Assembly (NCBI GenBank): GCA_019120375.1
Contig: DWVE01000028.1
Span: forward strand, 9,944 to 73,943
Length of the DNA stretch: 64,000 nt
Direction: 5' to 3'
DNA from: Allofournierella_A excrementavium
GTDB lineage: Bacteria > Bacillota > Clostridia > Oscillospirales > Ruminococcaceae
Part shown: piece by piece, positions 50,330 to 58,624 of the stretch
Layout: the number at the start of each line of letters is the position of its first letter
How positions within the stretch are numbered: position 1 is the stretch's first letter
Made by a program: the position numbers and the translations under genes
The notes under the pieces: generated by a model
Seen by the model: only the letters and a program-made list of their open reading frames with translations
Database searches by the model: none
Told to the model about the DNA's origin: nothing

Positions 50330-51265
50330 TCAGTTCCGTGGGGCAGGCACGCGGCACACCAGCGCCGAGGCGCTGCCGGTCAGCTTCCAATCGCCGCTGC
50401 CGGCGGGCAAAAAGAGGCTGTCGCCCTTGCGAACGGCCATCTCCTCGCCGCCGCAGGAAAGGACGCCTTCCCCGTCGGTGATGAGCAGGCTGGTGAAGGA
50501 GCTGTCGTCGCACATGCCTTCGGCACTGCCCCGCACCGCGTCCGCCACAAAGTACTGGCAGGCCGCCAGATGCCCGTCGAAGTCCTGGGGCTGGGGCGGC
50601 ACGCACTGGGTCACTTCCAGCGCCTGGGCCACGTGCAGCTGCCGGGGCTTGCCGTCCGCGCCCAGGCGGCCGTAGTCGCAGACCCGGTAGGTCACGTTGG
50701 AGTTCTGCTGAATTTCGGCAATGACAATGCCTTTGCAGATGGCATGCAGCGTGCCCGCCGGGATGAAGAACACATCCCCCTTCTTCACCGGGGCGGCATT
50801 CAGCACCTCGGTGAGGGTGTTGTTCTCGATGCGCTCTTTGTATTCCTCTTTGGTGATGGGGTGTTTGAAGCCGTAGTAAAGGAAGGCGTTCGGCTCCGCC
50901 TCCAGCACTTACCACATCTCGGTCTTGCCGTACTGCCCTTCATGCTCCAGGGCGTAGGCGTTGTCCGGGTGCACCTGGATGGACAGGTCCCCTTTTGCGT
51001 CGATGAATTTGGTGAGGATGGGGAAATCCTCGAACCGGGCGCAGTTTTTGCCCAGCACTCCCCTGCCGTGCTTTTCAATGTACTGGGGCAGGGTCAGGCC
51101 TGCGTCGGGGCCGTTTTCCACCACGCTGGGGCCGTCCGGGTGGCAGGAGAGCACCCAGGCTTCCTCCAGCGGGTCGAGGTCCGAGGAGATGTTGTACTCC
51201 TCCCGCAGCTTGCTGCCGCCCCAAAGATAGTCCTTGCAGGCGGGCTTCAGCTTCAGAATGGGCAT
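50330..51265 (-). pseudogene. manA: Mannose-6-phosphate isomerase, class I, interrupted by an in-frame stop
   Basis: The reading frame spans 311 codons, the usual length of Firmicutes ManA, but codon 119 is TAA (50909-50911) where relatives have Tyr in TEMWYVLEAEP; here it reads GKTEMW-stop-VLEAEPNAF. The frame is otherwise intact, with the zinc ligands in SIQVHPDNAYA before the stop and in AGTLHAI after it. Restart at the GTG right after the stop would give only the C-terminal 192 residues without half of the metal site. It has its own promoter and terminator. Either a recent nonsense mutation or a base error. Confidence 0.85.
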
Positions 51266-51306
51266 GGGGCATCGCTCCTTTTCCGTCGTTGGTTTTTCTG
51301 CCCCCT

Positions 51307-51334
51307 ATTGTAGCACACCGCCGCCCGAAATCAA
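51307..51334 (-). promoter_or_regulatory. Promoter of manA
   Basis: On the minus strand TTGATT (51329-51334), 16 bases, TACAAT (51307-51312) preceded by TGC. Confidence 0.6.
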
Positions 51335-51348
51335 TCCCGGCCCCAAAA

Positions 51349-51726
51349 TCACTCGGCGGGGATGGTGCGCACCCCGAAGGTGAAATAGAGGATGTGGAAC
51401 ACCCACACCGCCCCCAGGATGATGCGCCCGACGAACACGGCGTGCATCATGGCAAAACCCACCGCCATGAGCAGGGTCACGGTGACCATGATGCGTATCT
51501 TGGTCCTGCGGGTCATGCCTTTGCCCGCCACATAGTCCGCCAGATTCTCGCGGTAAAGGCGGGTGTTTTTGAACCAGGCGTTCAGCTTTTCGCTGCTTTT
51601 GCCAAAGCCGAAGGCCGCCAACAAAAGGAAGGGGAAGGCGGGCAGCAGGGGCAGCACCGCGCCCACGGCGCCCAGCGCCAGGCCCAAAAAGCCCAGGGTG
51701 AGATACATCGCTTTTTTCAGTTTCAT
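51349..51726 (-). CDS. DUF454 / YbaN family membrane protein
   Basis: A 125-aa protein with an N-terminal hydrophobic hairpin (TLGFLGLALGAVGAVLPLLP), the conserved PAFPFLLLAAFGFGKSSEKLNAWF and a C-terminal hydrophobic pair. This is the DUF454 pattern; function not established. AGGAGA lies 7 bases before the ATG, and its start shares a base with the stop of the upstream YgbA-like gene (TGATG). Last gene of the ABC-ABC-YgbA-DUF454 operon. Confidence 0.88.
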   Translation of the reverse strand: MKLKKAMYLTLGFLGLALGAVGAVLPLLPAFPFLLLAAFGFGKSSEKLNAWFKNTRLYRENLADYVAGKGMTRRTKIRIMVTVTLLMAVGFAMMHAVFVGRIILGAVWVFHILYFTFGVRTIPAE

Positions 51727-52061
51727 CAAACACTCTCCTGTTGTTTTTTCTCCCGGTGGCTCTCGATGAGATGCCGCACCGCCAGCACCGGGTGGACCAG
51801 CAGCATCCGCGGGCCGGAAAACCGCATCACTTCCCGTATTTTCCGGCGCATCTCGGGGCAGTAGCAGTGGACCTTGCAGTTGGAGCAGAAGGTCTTGGTC
51901 TCCATGAAGGGGCAGCGGTCGCTGCGCTGGCAGGCATAGTCCAGAAGGGCCGCGCACTCGGGGCAGAGCTCCTTTCGGCCGCCGTGCTTTTTGCGGCAGT
52001 AGAGGCGTATCATAGCCTCCACCACCTGCTTTTCCCGACGGCGTTTGCTTTGCAGGTCCAT
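51726..52061 (-). CDS. YgbA-like protein (nitrous oxide-stimulated promoter family)
   Basis: A 111-aa cysteine-rich protein. CRKKHGGRKELCPECAALLDYA, CPFMETKTFCSNCKVHCY and RFSGPRMLLVHPVLAVRHL are the signature blocks of the YgbA family, named for an E. coli gene induced by nitric oxide. The Cys pattern suggests a metal or cluster site. It overlaps the ABC gene upstream by one base (TGATG). Its place in an operon with CydDC-like exporters suggests a link to respiration, thiol or nitrosative stress. Confidence 0.87.
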   Translation of the reverse strand: MDLQSKRRREKQVVEAMIRLYCRKKHGGRKELCPECAALLDYACQRSDRCPFMETKTFCSNCKVHCYCPEMRRKIREVMRFSGPRMLLVHPVLAVRHLIESHREKKQQESV

Positions 52062-53722
52062 CAGCTCAGCCGCCCCCGCTCCACGCTCACCACCCGGTCG
52101 GCGATGCGCAGGGTGCTGCGCCGGTGGCTCACCAGCACCACCGTGCGTCCTGTGCTCTCCTGCCCCAGCGAGCGCAGGATGACCGCCTCGTTCAGGCTGT
52201 CCAGATTGCTGGTGGGCTCATCCAGCAGCAGGAAGGGCGCGCCGTAAAGGAAGGCCCGGGCAAGGCCCAGCCGCTGGCGCTCGCCGCCGGAGAGGGTCTC
52301 GCCCAGCTCGCCCACCGGGGTGTCGTAGCCCTGGGGCAGGCTTTGGATGAAGTCGTGCACCGCGGTCTTTTTGCAGGCGGCCTCGATTTCCGCATCGGTG
52401 GCGTCGGGCTTCGCAATCCGCAGGTTTGCCCGGATGGAATCCCGGAAAAGGTGGGTCTCCTGGGTGACATAGGCCTCCATGGCCCGCAGGTCGGCGGTGT
52501 TCACCTCGTCGATGGGCCGGCCGGAAATTTCCACCTGGCCCTGACGCACCTGCCAGAAGCGCATGAGCAGCTTGAGCAGGGTGGATTTGCCGCTGCCGCT
52601 GCGGCCCGCCACGCCGATGACGCTGTGCTGGGGGATGTCCAGGGAAAGGCCGTCCAGAATGAGCTCGTCGCCGTAGGAGAAGGTCACGTTTTTCACCTTC
52701 GCGCCAAAAAAGCCGGTGGCCGGGCGGCCTTCCACCTCCGCCGTGACGGGGGTTTCCTCCAGAATGTCCAGCACCCGGTTGCCGGCGGCAAAGGTGTTCT
52801 GCAGCCCCGCGCCCAGGTTGGCCAGGGCCACCACCGGGCCGAAGGAGCTCATCAGCGCCACGGTGGCCACCGCCGCACCGGCAAACCCCAACCGGCCCGC
52901 CATGCACAGCGCCGCTGCCGCGAAGAGCATCGCCAGGTCGAACGCCAGGATGAGGGTGTTGGTGACGGCGGCGTTGAAGGCCGCGGTGCGCTTCATCCGC
53001 CCTTCGTGGGCCGCCAGCACGGCGGTGCGGCGCTCCATCTCCGCCAGGCGGCACGCCCCCGCGCCGTACTGCAGAATTTCCGAAAGGCCCCGCAGGCTGT
53101 CCAGCACGAAGGCGGACAATTCCCCCGCGCGGCGGCGGAAGTCCATGCCCGCCCCGCCGGCAGCCCTGCTGGTGGCCAGCGGCACCAGCACCCCCACCGT
53201 GAGGTAGGCGGCCAGGGCGATGGCCCCCAGCAGCGGGTGCGCCGCCCCGATGAACGCCGCCATGCCCGCCGAGAAGAGCAGCGCGATGGCGGCGGGCGAG
53301 ATGGTGTGGGCATAGAACACCTCCAGCAGCTCGATGTCGCTGGTGATGACCGAGATCAAATCGCCCTTGTCCCGCCCTTCCAGCTTGGCGGGGGCCAGCC
53401 GCCGCAGGGCGGCGAACACCTTGTCCCTCAGAAGGGCCAGCAGCTTGAAGGCGATGAAGTGGTTGCAGGCCTGCTCGCCGTAGCGCAGCAGCCCCCGGGC
53501 CAGGGCCATGGCCGCCGCAGCGGCAAAGAGGGCGGGCAGGGGCAGCGCCCCGCCCAGGCCCAGCACCCGCAGCAGGCCGAAGGCCCCGAAGATGGTGATG
53601 AAGGAGGCACACAGGTGCCCCGCCAGCCCCATCAGGACGGCCAGCGCCATGTAGCCCGCCAGAGGTTTTACCAGCCCAATGAGCCGGGCCATCACGGCAA
53701 AACCGCTTCGCTCCTTTTTCAT
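52061..53722 (-). CDS. CydC-like ABC transporter, fused membrane and ATPase domains
   Basis: A 553-aa half-transporter. Six membrane helices (to about residue 310), then an ATPase with Walker A GRSGSGKSTLLK (about 374-385), signature LSGGERQRLGLARAF, Walker B FLLLDEPTSNLD and H-loop SHRRST. Domain order and pairing with the upstream gene match CydDC exporters of cysteine/glutathione. No cytochrome bd genes are in the window, so it is CydC-like rather than proven CydC. Coupled to the upstream gene by ATGA. Confidence 0.87.
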   Translation of the reverse strand: MKKERSGFAVMARLIGLVKPLAGYMALAVLMGLAGHLCASFITIFGAFGLLRVLGLGGALPLPALFAAAAAMALARGLLRYGEQACNHFIAFKLLALLRDKVFAALRRLAPAKLEGRDKGDLISVITSDIELLEVFYAHTISPAAIALLFSAGMAAFIGAAHPLLGAIALAAYLTVGVLVPLATSRAAGGAGMDFRRRAGELSAFVLDSLRGLSEILQYGAGACRLAEMERRTAVLAAHEGRMKRTAAFNAAVTNTLILAFDLAMLFAAAALCMAGRLGFAGAAVATVALMSSFGPVVALANLGAGLQNTFAAGNRVLDILEETPVTAEVEGRPATGFFGAKVKNVTFSYGDELILDGLSLDIPQHSVIGVAGRSGSGKSTLLKLLMRFWQVRQGQVEISGRPIDEVNTADLRAMEAYVTQETHLFRDSIRANLRIAKPDATDAEIEAACKKTAVHDFIQSLPQGYDTPVGELGETLSGGERQRLGLARAFLYGAPFLLLDEPTSNLDSLNEAVILRSLGQESTGRTVVLVSHRRSTLRIADRVVSVERGRLS

Positions 53723-55452
53723 ACCGCGTCCCCCCTTTTATACTGTTCCAGTTCCTGCTGGGCGTTCCAGAGCCGGGCGTAGACCCTGCCCCGGGCCAGC
53801 AGTTCGGCGTGGCCGCCCTCTTCCGCCACCCGGCCGTTCTCCAGCACATAGAGCCTGTCCGCCCCGGCCACGTTGGCCAGCCGGTGGGAGATGAGGATGA
53901 CCGTCTTTGTCTTTGCCAGCTCGGTGATGCGGGCCATGATGTCGTTCTCGCTTTCCACGTCGATGTTGGAGGTAGCCTCGTCGAAGATGTAAACGGGGCT
54001 GTCGTGCAAAAGGGCCCGGGCCAGGGCAAGGCGCTGGCACTGGCCGCCGGAGAGGTTCGAGCCCTTCTCCGTCACCGGGGCGTCCAAGCCCCCTTCCCCG
54101 CGCACAAAGTCCGCCAGATTCACCTGCTCCAGCGCCTGCCAGAGGGCCTCGTCCGGCGCGTCCGGCCGGGCCATGCGCAGGTTCTCCGCCACGGTGCCCT
54201 TGAACAGATAACTGTTGTGGGAGATATAGGTGATGTGCCGGGCCAGGGCCGCCTCGTTGATGTCTTCCAGGGGCCGCCCGCCCATCGTGACGCTGCCGCC
54301 CTGCGGTCGGCGGCGGCCGGTGAGCAGCGAGGCCACGGTGGACTTGCCGGAGCCGGACTCGCCCACCACGGCGGTGAAGCTGCCCGCCGGGAATTCCATG
54401 GTCACGCCCCGCAGCACCGGGCGGTCCGCCTCATAGGCAAAGGCCGCGCCCCGCAGAGCGACGCCGCCCTCTTCGGGCACCTGCCCGCCCGCCATGGGCG
54501 CTTCGGGCAGGTCCAGCAGGCGGAAAATGCGCTCCGCCGCGGCCATGCCGTTCATGGCCACGTGGAAGAAGCTGCCCAGCAGGCGCATGGGCAGAAAGAA
54601 CTCCGCCGCCAGCAGGATGATGAACAGCGCCCCCGCCAGGTCCACCCGGCCGGCGGCAAAACGGCTCACCGCCAGGGCCATGCCCGCCGCCGCGCCGCCG
54701 TAGGCGATGAGGTCCATGATGGTGATGGAGTTCAGCTGCATGGTGAGCACCTTCATGGTGATGCGGCGGAACTGCTCGGCCTGCCGGTTCATCTCGGCGT
54801 GCTTCTGCCCGTCCGCGCCGTAAATTTTCAGGGTGGTCAGGCCCTGCAGGTTTTCCAGAAAGGTGTCGCCCAGGGCGGTGTACTGCCCCCAGTAGCGGCC
54901 CAGCAGCTTTTTGGCCCAGGTCTGCACCGCCGCGATGGACACCGGGATGAGCGGCACACACACCAGCAGCACCACGGCGCTCGTCACATCCACCGGGGCC
55001 AGCACCGCGAACAGGGTCAGCGGCGCCAGCATGGCGTAGAAAAACTGGGGCAGGTACTGGCCGAAGTAGACCTCCAGCTGGTCCACCCCTTCCACCGCCA
55101 CCTGCACGGCCTCGCTGGTGCGCACCTGCTGCCGGCCCGCCGCGCCCAGGCGCAGCAGCTTTTCATAGATAAGGCGGCGCAGTTTTGCCTTCACCGCCCG
55201 GCTGGAGCGCCAGCTCATGCCCGCCGAGGCCAGAGTGCAGCCAAAGCGCACCGCCAGCGCGGCGGCGGCCAGCGCACCCAGTCGCAGCAGGCCGGACGGG
55301 TCGGCCGTGCCCGCCCACAGCGCCGCCAGCAGGCGGCAGACCGCGCCGGTGAGCAAGATGTTCGCCGCCAGCGACACCCACTGGAACGCCACCCCCGCCG
55401 CGATGTACTTTTTGCTCTCGCTGACCATACCGATCAGCCGTGTGTTGATCAT
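53719..55452 (-). CDS. CydD-like ABC transporter, fused membrane and ATPase domains
   Basis: A 577-aa half-transporter: six helices with the CydD-type SWRSSRAVKAKLRRLIYEKL and TTLKIYGADGQKHAEMN segments, then Walker A GESGSGKSTVAS, signature NLSGGQCQRLALARAL, Walker B VYIFDEATSNID and H-loop SHRLANV. It forms a heterodimer with the next gene. Two palindromes GTTAG-N6-CTAAC lie between its promoter and start, implying tight repression. Confidence 0.88.
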   Translation of the reverse strand: MINTRLIGMVSESKKYIAAGVAFQWVSLAANILLTGAVCRLLAALWAGTADPSGLLRLGALAAAALAVRFGCTLASAGMSWRSSRAVKAKLRRLIYEKLLRLGAAGRQQVRTSEAVQVAVEGVDQLEVYFGQYLPQFFYAMLAPLTLFAVLAPVDVTSAVVLLVCVPLIPVSIAAVQTWAKKLLGRYWGQYTALGDTFLENLQGLTTLKIYGADGQKHAEMNRQAEQFRRITMKVLTMQLNSITIMDLIAYGGAAAGMALAVSRFAAGRVDLAGALFIILLAAEFFLPMRLLGSFFHVAMNGMAAAERIFRLLDLPEAPMAGGQVPEEGGVALRGAAFAYEADRPVLRGVTMEFPAGSFTAVVGESGSGKSTVASLLTGRRRPQGGSVTMGGRPLEDINEAALARHITYISHNSYLFKGTVAENLRMARPDAPDEALWQALEQVNLADFVRGEGGLDAPVTEKGSNLSGGQCQRLALARALLHDSPVYIFDEATSNIDVESENDIMARITELAKTKTVILISHRLANVAGADRLYVLENGRVAEEGGHAELLARGRVYARLWNAQQELEQYKRGDAV

Positions 55453-55485
55453 CGTTTCTCTCCCCCCGCGCCTTCAAGCGCAAAT

Positions 55486-55501
55486 GTTAGTTTTAGCTAA
55501 C
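55486..55501. promoter_or_regulatory. Palindromic operator copy 1 of the cydDC-like operon
   Basis: GTTAGTTTTAGCTAAC, arms GTTAG/CTAAC with six bases between. It differs from copy 2 at only two positions. Confidence 0.65.
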
Positions 55502-55519
55502 TTCAAATCCAAAAAGTTG

Positions 55520-55535
55520 GTTAGCCTTAGCTAAC
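55520..55535. promoter_or_regulatory. Palindromic operator copy 2 of the cydDC-like operon
   Basis: GTTAGCCTTAGCTAAC, part of a longer perfect palindrome GGTTAGC-N4-GCTAACC (55519-55536). It starts directly at the predicted transcription start; copy 1 is 34 bp downstream on the transcript. Confidence 0.65.
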
Positions 55536-55543
55536 CACGGTAC

Positions 55544-55573
55544 AGGATACCACATTCTCCTCCTCTTTGTCAA
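55544..55573 (-). promoter_or_regulatory. Promoter of the cydDC-ygbA-DUF454 operon
   Basis: On the minus strand a perfect TTGACA (55568-55573), 18 bases, TATCCT (55544-55549). Confidence 0.65.
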
Positions 55574-55652
55574 GGGAAAATGCGGGAGGGCGGCCCGGCG
55601 CAGACCGGCAGAGGCCGGGCGCAGCCTTCCAAAGAGCGCGGGGGCGGGCGGT

Positions 55653-56921
55653 TCAGCTTTGTACGGAGGGCAGGCTGACCAGCAGGCAGAAGCGCCCCTG
55701 ATCGGCCCCGGCCTGCAGTGTTCCGCCGCACCGCTGGGCGATCTCCCGCATGCCGGGGATGCCGAAGCCGTGGGCGGTGCGGTCCGCCTTGGTGGTGGCA
55801 AGGTCCGGGTCCACCGGGCCGGAAACGGGGTTTTCCACCCGCAGCATGAACAGACCCTTATCCTGCCGGCAGCGCAGGCGCACCCAGGGGTCGGGGCAGC
55901 GGGCCGCGCCCTCCCGGGCGTTGTCCAGCGCGTTGCCCAAAAGGGCGCAGAGGTCGGTGTCCGACAGGGGCAGCGAGGAGGGCAGCTGGGCCTTGAAATC
56001 CGCCCGCACGCCCGCCTGCTCCAGCTCCGCCGCCTTCACCGCCAGCACCACGTTGGCCGCCTCGTTCTCGCAAAAGCGCACGGGGCCTTGCAGCCCTTCC
56101 TGGCGGCCCAGCTCGTCCAGATAGGCGCAGGCCTCCGCCCAGCGCTTTTGCTCCATCAGCCCGCCCAGCACCGAGAGGTGGTTGCGCAGATCGTGGCGCA
56201 GCTGGCGCACCTGGCTCTCCCGGGCGCGCAGGGCCTGATAATAGGCCTCCCGCAGAGAGGCCAGCCGCCGGACCTGTTCCAGCGTTTCGTGCTCGGCCAG
56301 CACGAGGATGGCAAAGAGCAGCAGCACCGAGGTGACCAGCGCCACCGGCAACACCGCGAGGCCCATTTTCAAGGCGAGGGTGTCCACCTGGGGCGAGGGT
56401 TCCGCCCCGCCGGTGAGCAGTACCACCGCCGCCAGCGAGCACAGGGGCATGGCCGCAAGGCCCAGCACCAGCCGCCACAGCCGGAGCGAAAGGCTGACCG
56501 GCTGGTCCGGCAGGCGTTTTTTCAGCGCCAGCCATATCCCTGCCAGCGCCGCGGCGCGCAGCAAGAGGGAGAACGCGTCGCGGGTGAAGCCGCCCCGGAG
56601 CGCCTCCGCCGCGTAGTTATCAATGAGTGCGTTCAGCGACATGATGAGGCAGAAGAGGATGACCCCCACCGCCAGCCGCCCCGCAAGGTCGCCCCGGGTG
56701 CAGAGCAAAAATGCCGCCAGAAACACCGGCAGCGCGTAGAGCAGGTTCGGGTCCCCCACCCAGATGGGCAGGCTGCCCATGTAGCCCAGGCCCACCAGCA
56801 TCAGCGCTTTCTGCCACCGGCGGCCCCGCAAATCGGCAAAGGGGCGGCAGAGCAGAAAGGCGGGCGCGCCGATGCAGACGGAGCAGACAAGGCTCAAAAA
56901 AATCAGAAGCAGTTCATCCAT
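55653..56921 (-). CDS. GHKL-type sensor histidine kinase
   Basis: A 422-aa membrane kinase. Six or so helices (to about residue 205) form the sensor, a coiled segment follows (HETLEQVRRLASLREAYYQ), then the phospho-acceptor His in RQLRHDLRNHLSVLGGL (about 240) and a GHKL ATPase domain with the N-box LLGNALDNAREGA and G-box HGFGIPGMREIA. This resembles AgrC/VirS-type kinases of peptide-sensing systems. It starts 4 bases after the LytTR response regulator stop. Confidence 0.9.
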   Translation of the reverse strand: MDELLLIFLSLVCSVCIGAPAFLLCRPFADLRGRRWQKALMLVGLGYMGSLPIWVGDPNLLYALPVFLAAFLLCTRGDLAGRLAVGVILFCLIMSLNALIDNYAAEALRGGFTRDAFSLLLRAAALAGIWLALKKRLPDQPVSLSLRLWRLVLGLAAMPLCSLAAVVLLTGGAEPSPQVDTLALKMGLAVLPVALVTSVLLLFAILVLAEHETLEQVRRLASLREAYYQALRARESQVRQLRHDLRNHLSVLGGLMEQKRWAEACAYLDELGRQEGLQGPVRFCENEAANVVLAVKAAELEQAGVRADFKAQLPSSLPLSDTDLCALLGNALDNAREGAARCPDPWVRLRCRQDKGLFMLRVENPVSGPVDPDLATTKADRTAHGFGIPGMREIAQRCGGTLQAGADQGRFCLLVSLPSVQS

Positions 56922-56925
56922 CGCG

Positions 56926-57639
56926 TCAGTCCCCCAGTTCCGCCCGGGCCATGGCCAGCAGCGCCCCCTGCCGGCAGGAGCGGCTCACCGGCAGCGAAGC
57001 GCCGCCGGCGAGATATACCTCCGCGCCCTCCAGCCGCTCCACCGCCGCCGCACGCACCAGATACCGCTGATGCACCCGCACAAAGTCCGGCCCCAGCTGG
57101 GCGGCCACGTCGTCCAGCTTGCCGTAAAAGGTATACGAACGGTCTGCCGTCACGCAGGTCACCTGCCGCCGGTCGGAGGAAAAGTAAAGTATCTTTTGCA
57201 GGGGGATGCGGTAATACACCTCGCCGCTGCGGCAGACATAGGCCCGCTCCAGCGCGCGGCACAGCGCCGCCCCGGCCCGGTCCAGCATCTCCTCCAGCGC
57301 CTCGGGGGCCGGGGGCTTGAGCAGGTAGCCCAGCGCCCCCACGCCGTAGCCGTCGAACACCCGGTCGGCGTGGCCGGTGACGAACACGATCTGCAGCCCC
57401 TCGTCCGCCGCCCGCAGCCGCCGGGCGGTCTCGATGCCGTCCACCTCGCCCATCTCCAGGTCCAGGAACACCAGGTCCAGCTCCCCCGCGTGGCCTTCCA
57501 GCCAGCGCAGCAGGTTCTCCCCGGCGGAAAATTCAAAGAACGCGGCGGTGATGCGGCGCTTTTCCACCGCGCGCTCCAGCGCGGCCCGCAGCACCAGCCG
57601 GGCGTCGTACACGTCGTCGCAGATGCCGATGCGAAGCAC
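56926..57639 (-). CDS. LytTR family response regulator
   Basis: A 237-aa regulator. The receiver domain has acidic pocket CDD near residue 8, phospho-acceptor Asp in LVFLDLEMGEVDG (about 58) and the Lys in YLLKP; a LytTR DNA-binding domain (IPLQKILYFSSDRRQVTCV to VHQRYLVR) completes it. The start codon is GTG at 57639, 5 bases after GGAGGGGGAG; a longer frame begins with non-family sequence. It is divergent from the ABC transporter that it most likely controls. Confidence 0.9.
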   Translation of the reverse strand: MLRIGICDDVYDARLVLRAALERAVEKRRITAAFFEFSAGENLLRWLEGHAGELDLVFLDLEMGEVDGIETARRLRAADEGLQIVFVTGHADRVFDGYGVGALGYLLKPPAPEALEEMLDRAGAALCRALERAYVCRSGEVYYRIPLQKILYFSSDRRQVTCVTADRSYTFYGKLDDVAAQLGPDFVRVHQRYLVRAAAVERLEGAEVYLAGGASLPVSRSCRQGALLAMARAELGD

Positions 57640-57672
57640 GGCGCTCCCCCTCCTTTCCGGGTTTCTGCGGGT

Positions 57673-57702
57673 ATTGTACCACGGCGGGGCCCGAAGCGCC
57701 AA
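57673..57702 (-). promoter_or_regulatory. Promoter of the two-component genes
   Basis: On the minus strand TTGGCG (57697-57702), 18 bases, TACAAT (57673-57678). Confidence 0.5.
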
Positions 57703-57709
57703 ACCAAAC

Positions 57710-57737
57710 TTGACGGCAGAGCCGCCAAATTTTACAT
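57710..57737 (+). promoter_or_regulatory. Possible promoter of the FtsX-type ABC genes
   Basis: TTGACG (57710-57715), 16 bases, TTACAT (57732-57737). The heptamer ACTTGAC recurs at 57780-57786, 72 bp away, and might be a regulator site. Weak evidence. Confidence 0.3.
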
Positions 57738-57874
57738 GCTCCGCCCCCGCCGCGCAAAAGCTGGCCTCTCCCGCCCCGAACTTGACCGCCCCGTTTGCGC
57801 CGCCGGGCTGCCAGCGTTACCCTCAAAGCAGAGGGCCGGGCGTTTTTCCGGCCCCGGAAAGGAAGGAACACGAC

Positions 57875-58618
57875 ATGCTCACGGTGAAAGACCTTTACAA
57901 ATCCTACCGGGTAGGCGGCTCCACCTACGACGTGCTGAGCGGGGTGAGCCTGACGGTGGAAAAAGGAGAGTTCGTGGCGGTGATGGGGCCCTCCGGCTCC
58001 GGCAAGACCACCCTGCTCAACTGCATCTCCTGCTACACCCCCGCCGACTCCGGCAGCATCCTGCTGGACGGAGTGGAGCTGGCCCGGCTGAAGGAGGACG
58101 AACTGGCCGGGGTGCGCAACCGGAAACTGGGCTTCGTCTTTCAGGATTTTCTTTTGCTGGACGGCCTCTCGGTGCGGGAGAACATCCTGCTGCCGGCCAT
58201 TTTGAGCGGGCACATCAACAGCACCGCCGAGGCCCGGGCGGACCAACTGTGCGATGTGTTCGGCATCGGCGGCATCCGGGACAAATACCCCGCCGAGATC
58301 TCCGGCGGCGAAAAGCAGCGCACGGCGGTGGCCCGGGCGCTCATCAACCATCCGCTGCTGGTGCTGGCAGACGAACCCACCGGCAATCTGGACTCCAAGT
58401 CCGCCCGGGCGGTGATCCGCACCTTTGAGCAGGCCCGGCAGGCGCTGGGGGCCACCATCTTCATGGTGACTCACGACTCCTACGCCGCCTCCCACTGCGA
58501 CCGGGTGGTCATCTTGCAGGACGGCCGGGTGCGCCGCACGCTGGAAAAGGGCGGCATGGAGCGCGGCGCGTTCCAGGACCTGCTGCTGGACGCCATCCGG
58601 GAAATGGGAAAGGAGTGA
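57875..58618 (+). CDS. ABC transporter ATP-binding protein (MacB/BceA type)
   Basis: A 247-aa ATPase with Walker A GPSGSGKTTLLN (about 40-51), Q-loop FVFQDFLLLDGLSVRENI, signature ISGGEKQRTAVARALI, Walker B VLADEPTGNLD and H-loop THDSYAASHCD. These features place it with ATPases that power FtsX-type permeases for antimicrobial-peptide resistance or sensing. GGAAAGGAAGGA precedes the ATG. It lies 6 bases before the permease start. Confidence 0.93.
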   Translation: MLTVKDLYKSYRVGGSTYDVLSGVSLTVEKGEFVAVMGPSGSGKTTLLNCISCYTPADSGSILLDGVELARLKEDELAGVRNRKLGFVFQDFLLLDGLSVRENILLPAILSGHINSTAEARADQLCDVFGIGGIRDKYPAEISGGEKQRTAVARALINHPLLVLADEPTGNLDSKSARAVIRTFEQARQALGATIFMVTHDSYAASHCDRVVILQDGRVRRTLEKGGMERGAFQDLLLDAIREMGKE

Positions 58619-58624
58619 GCGGGC

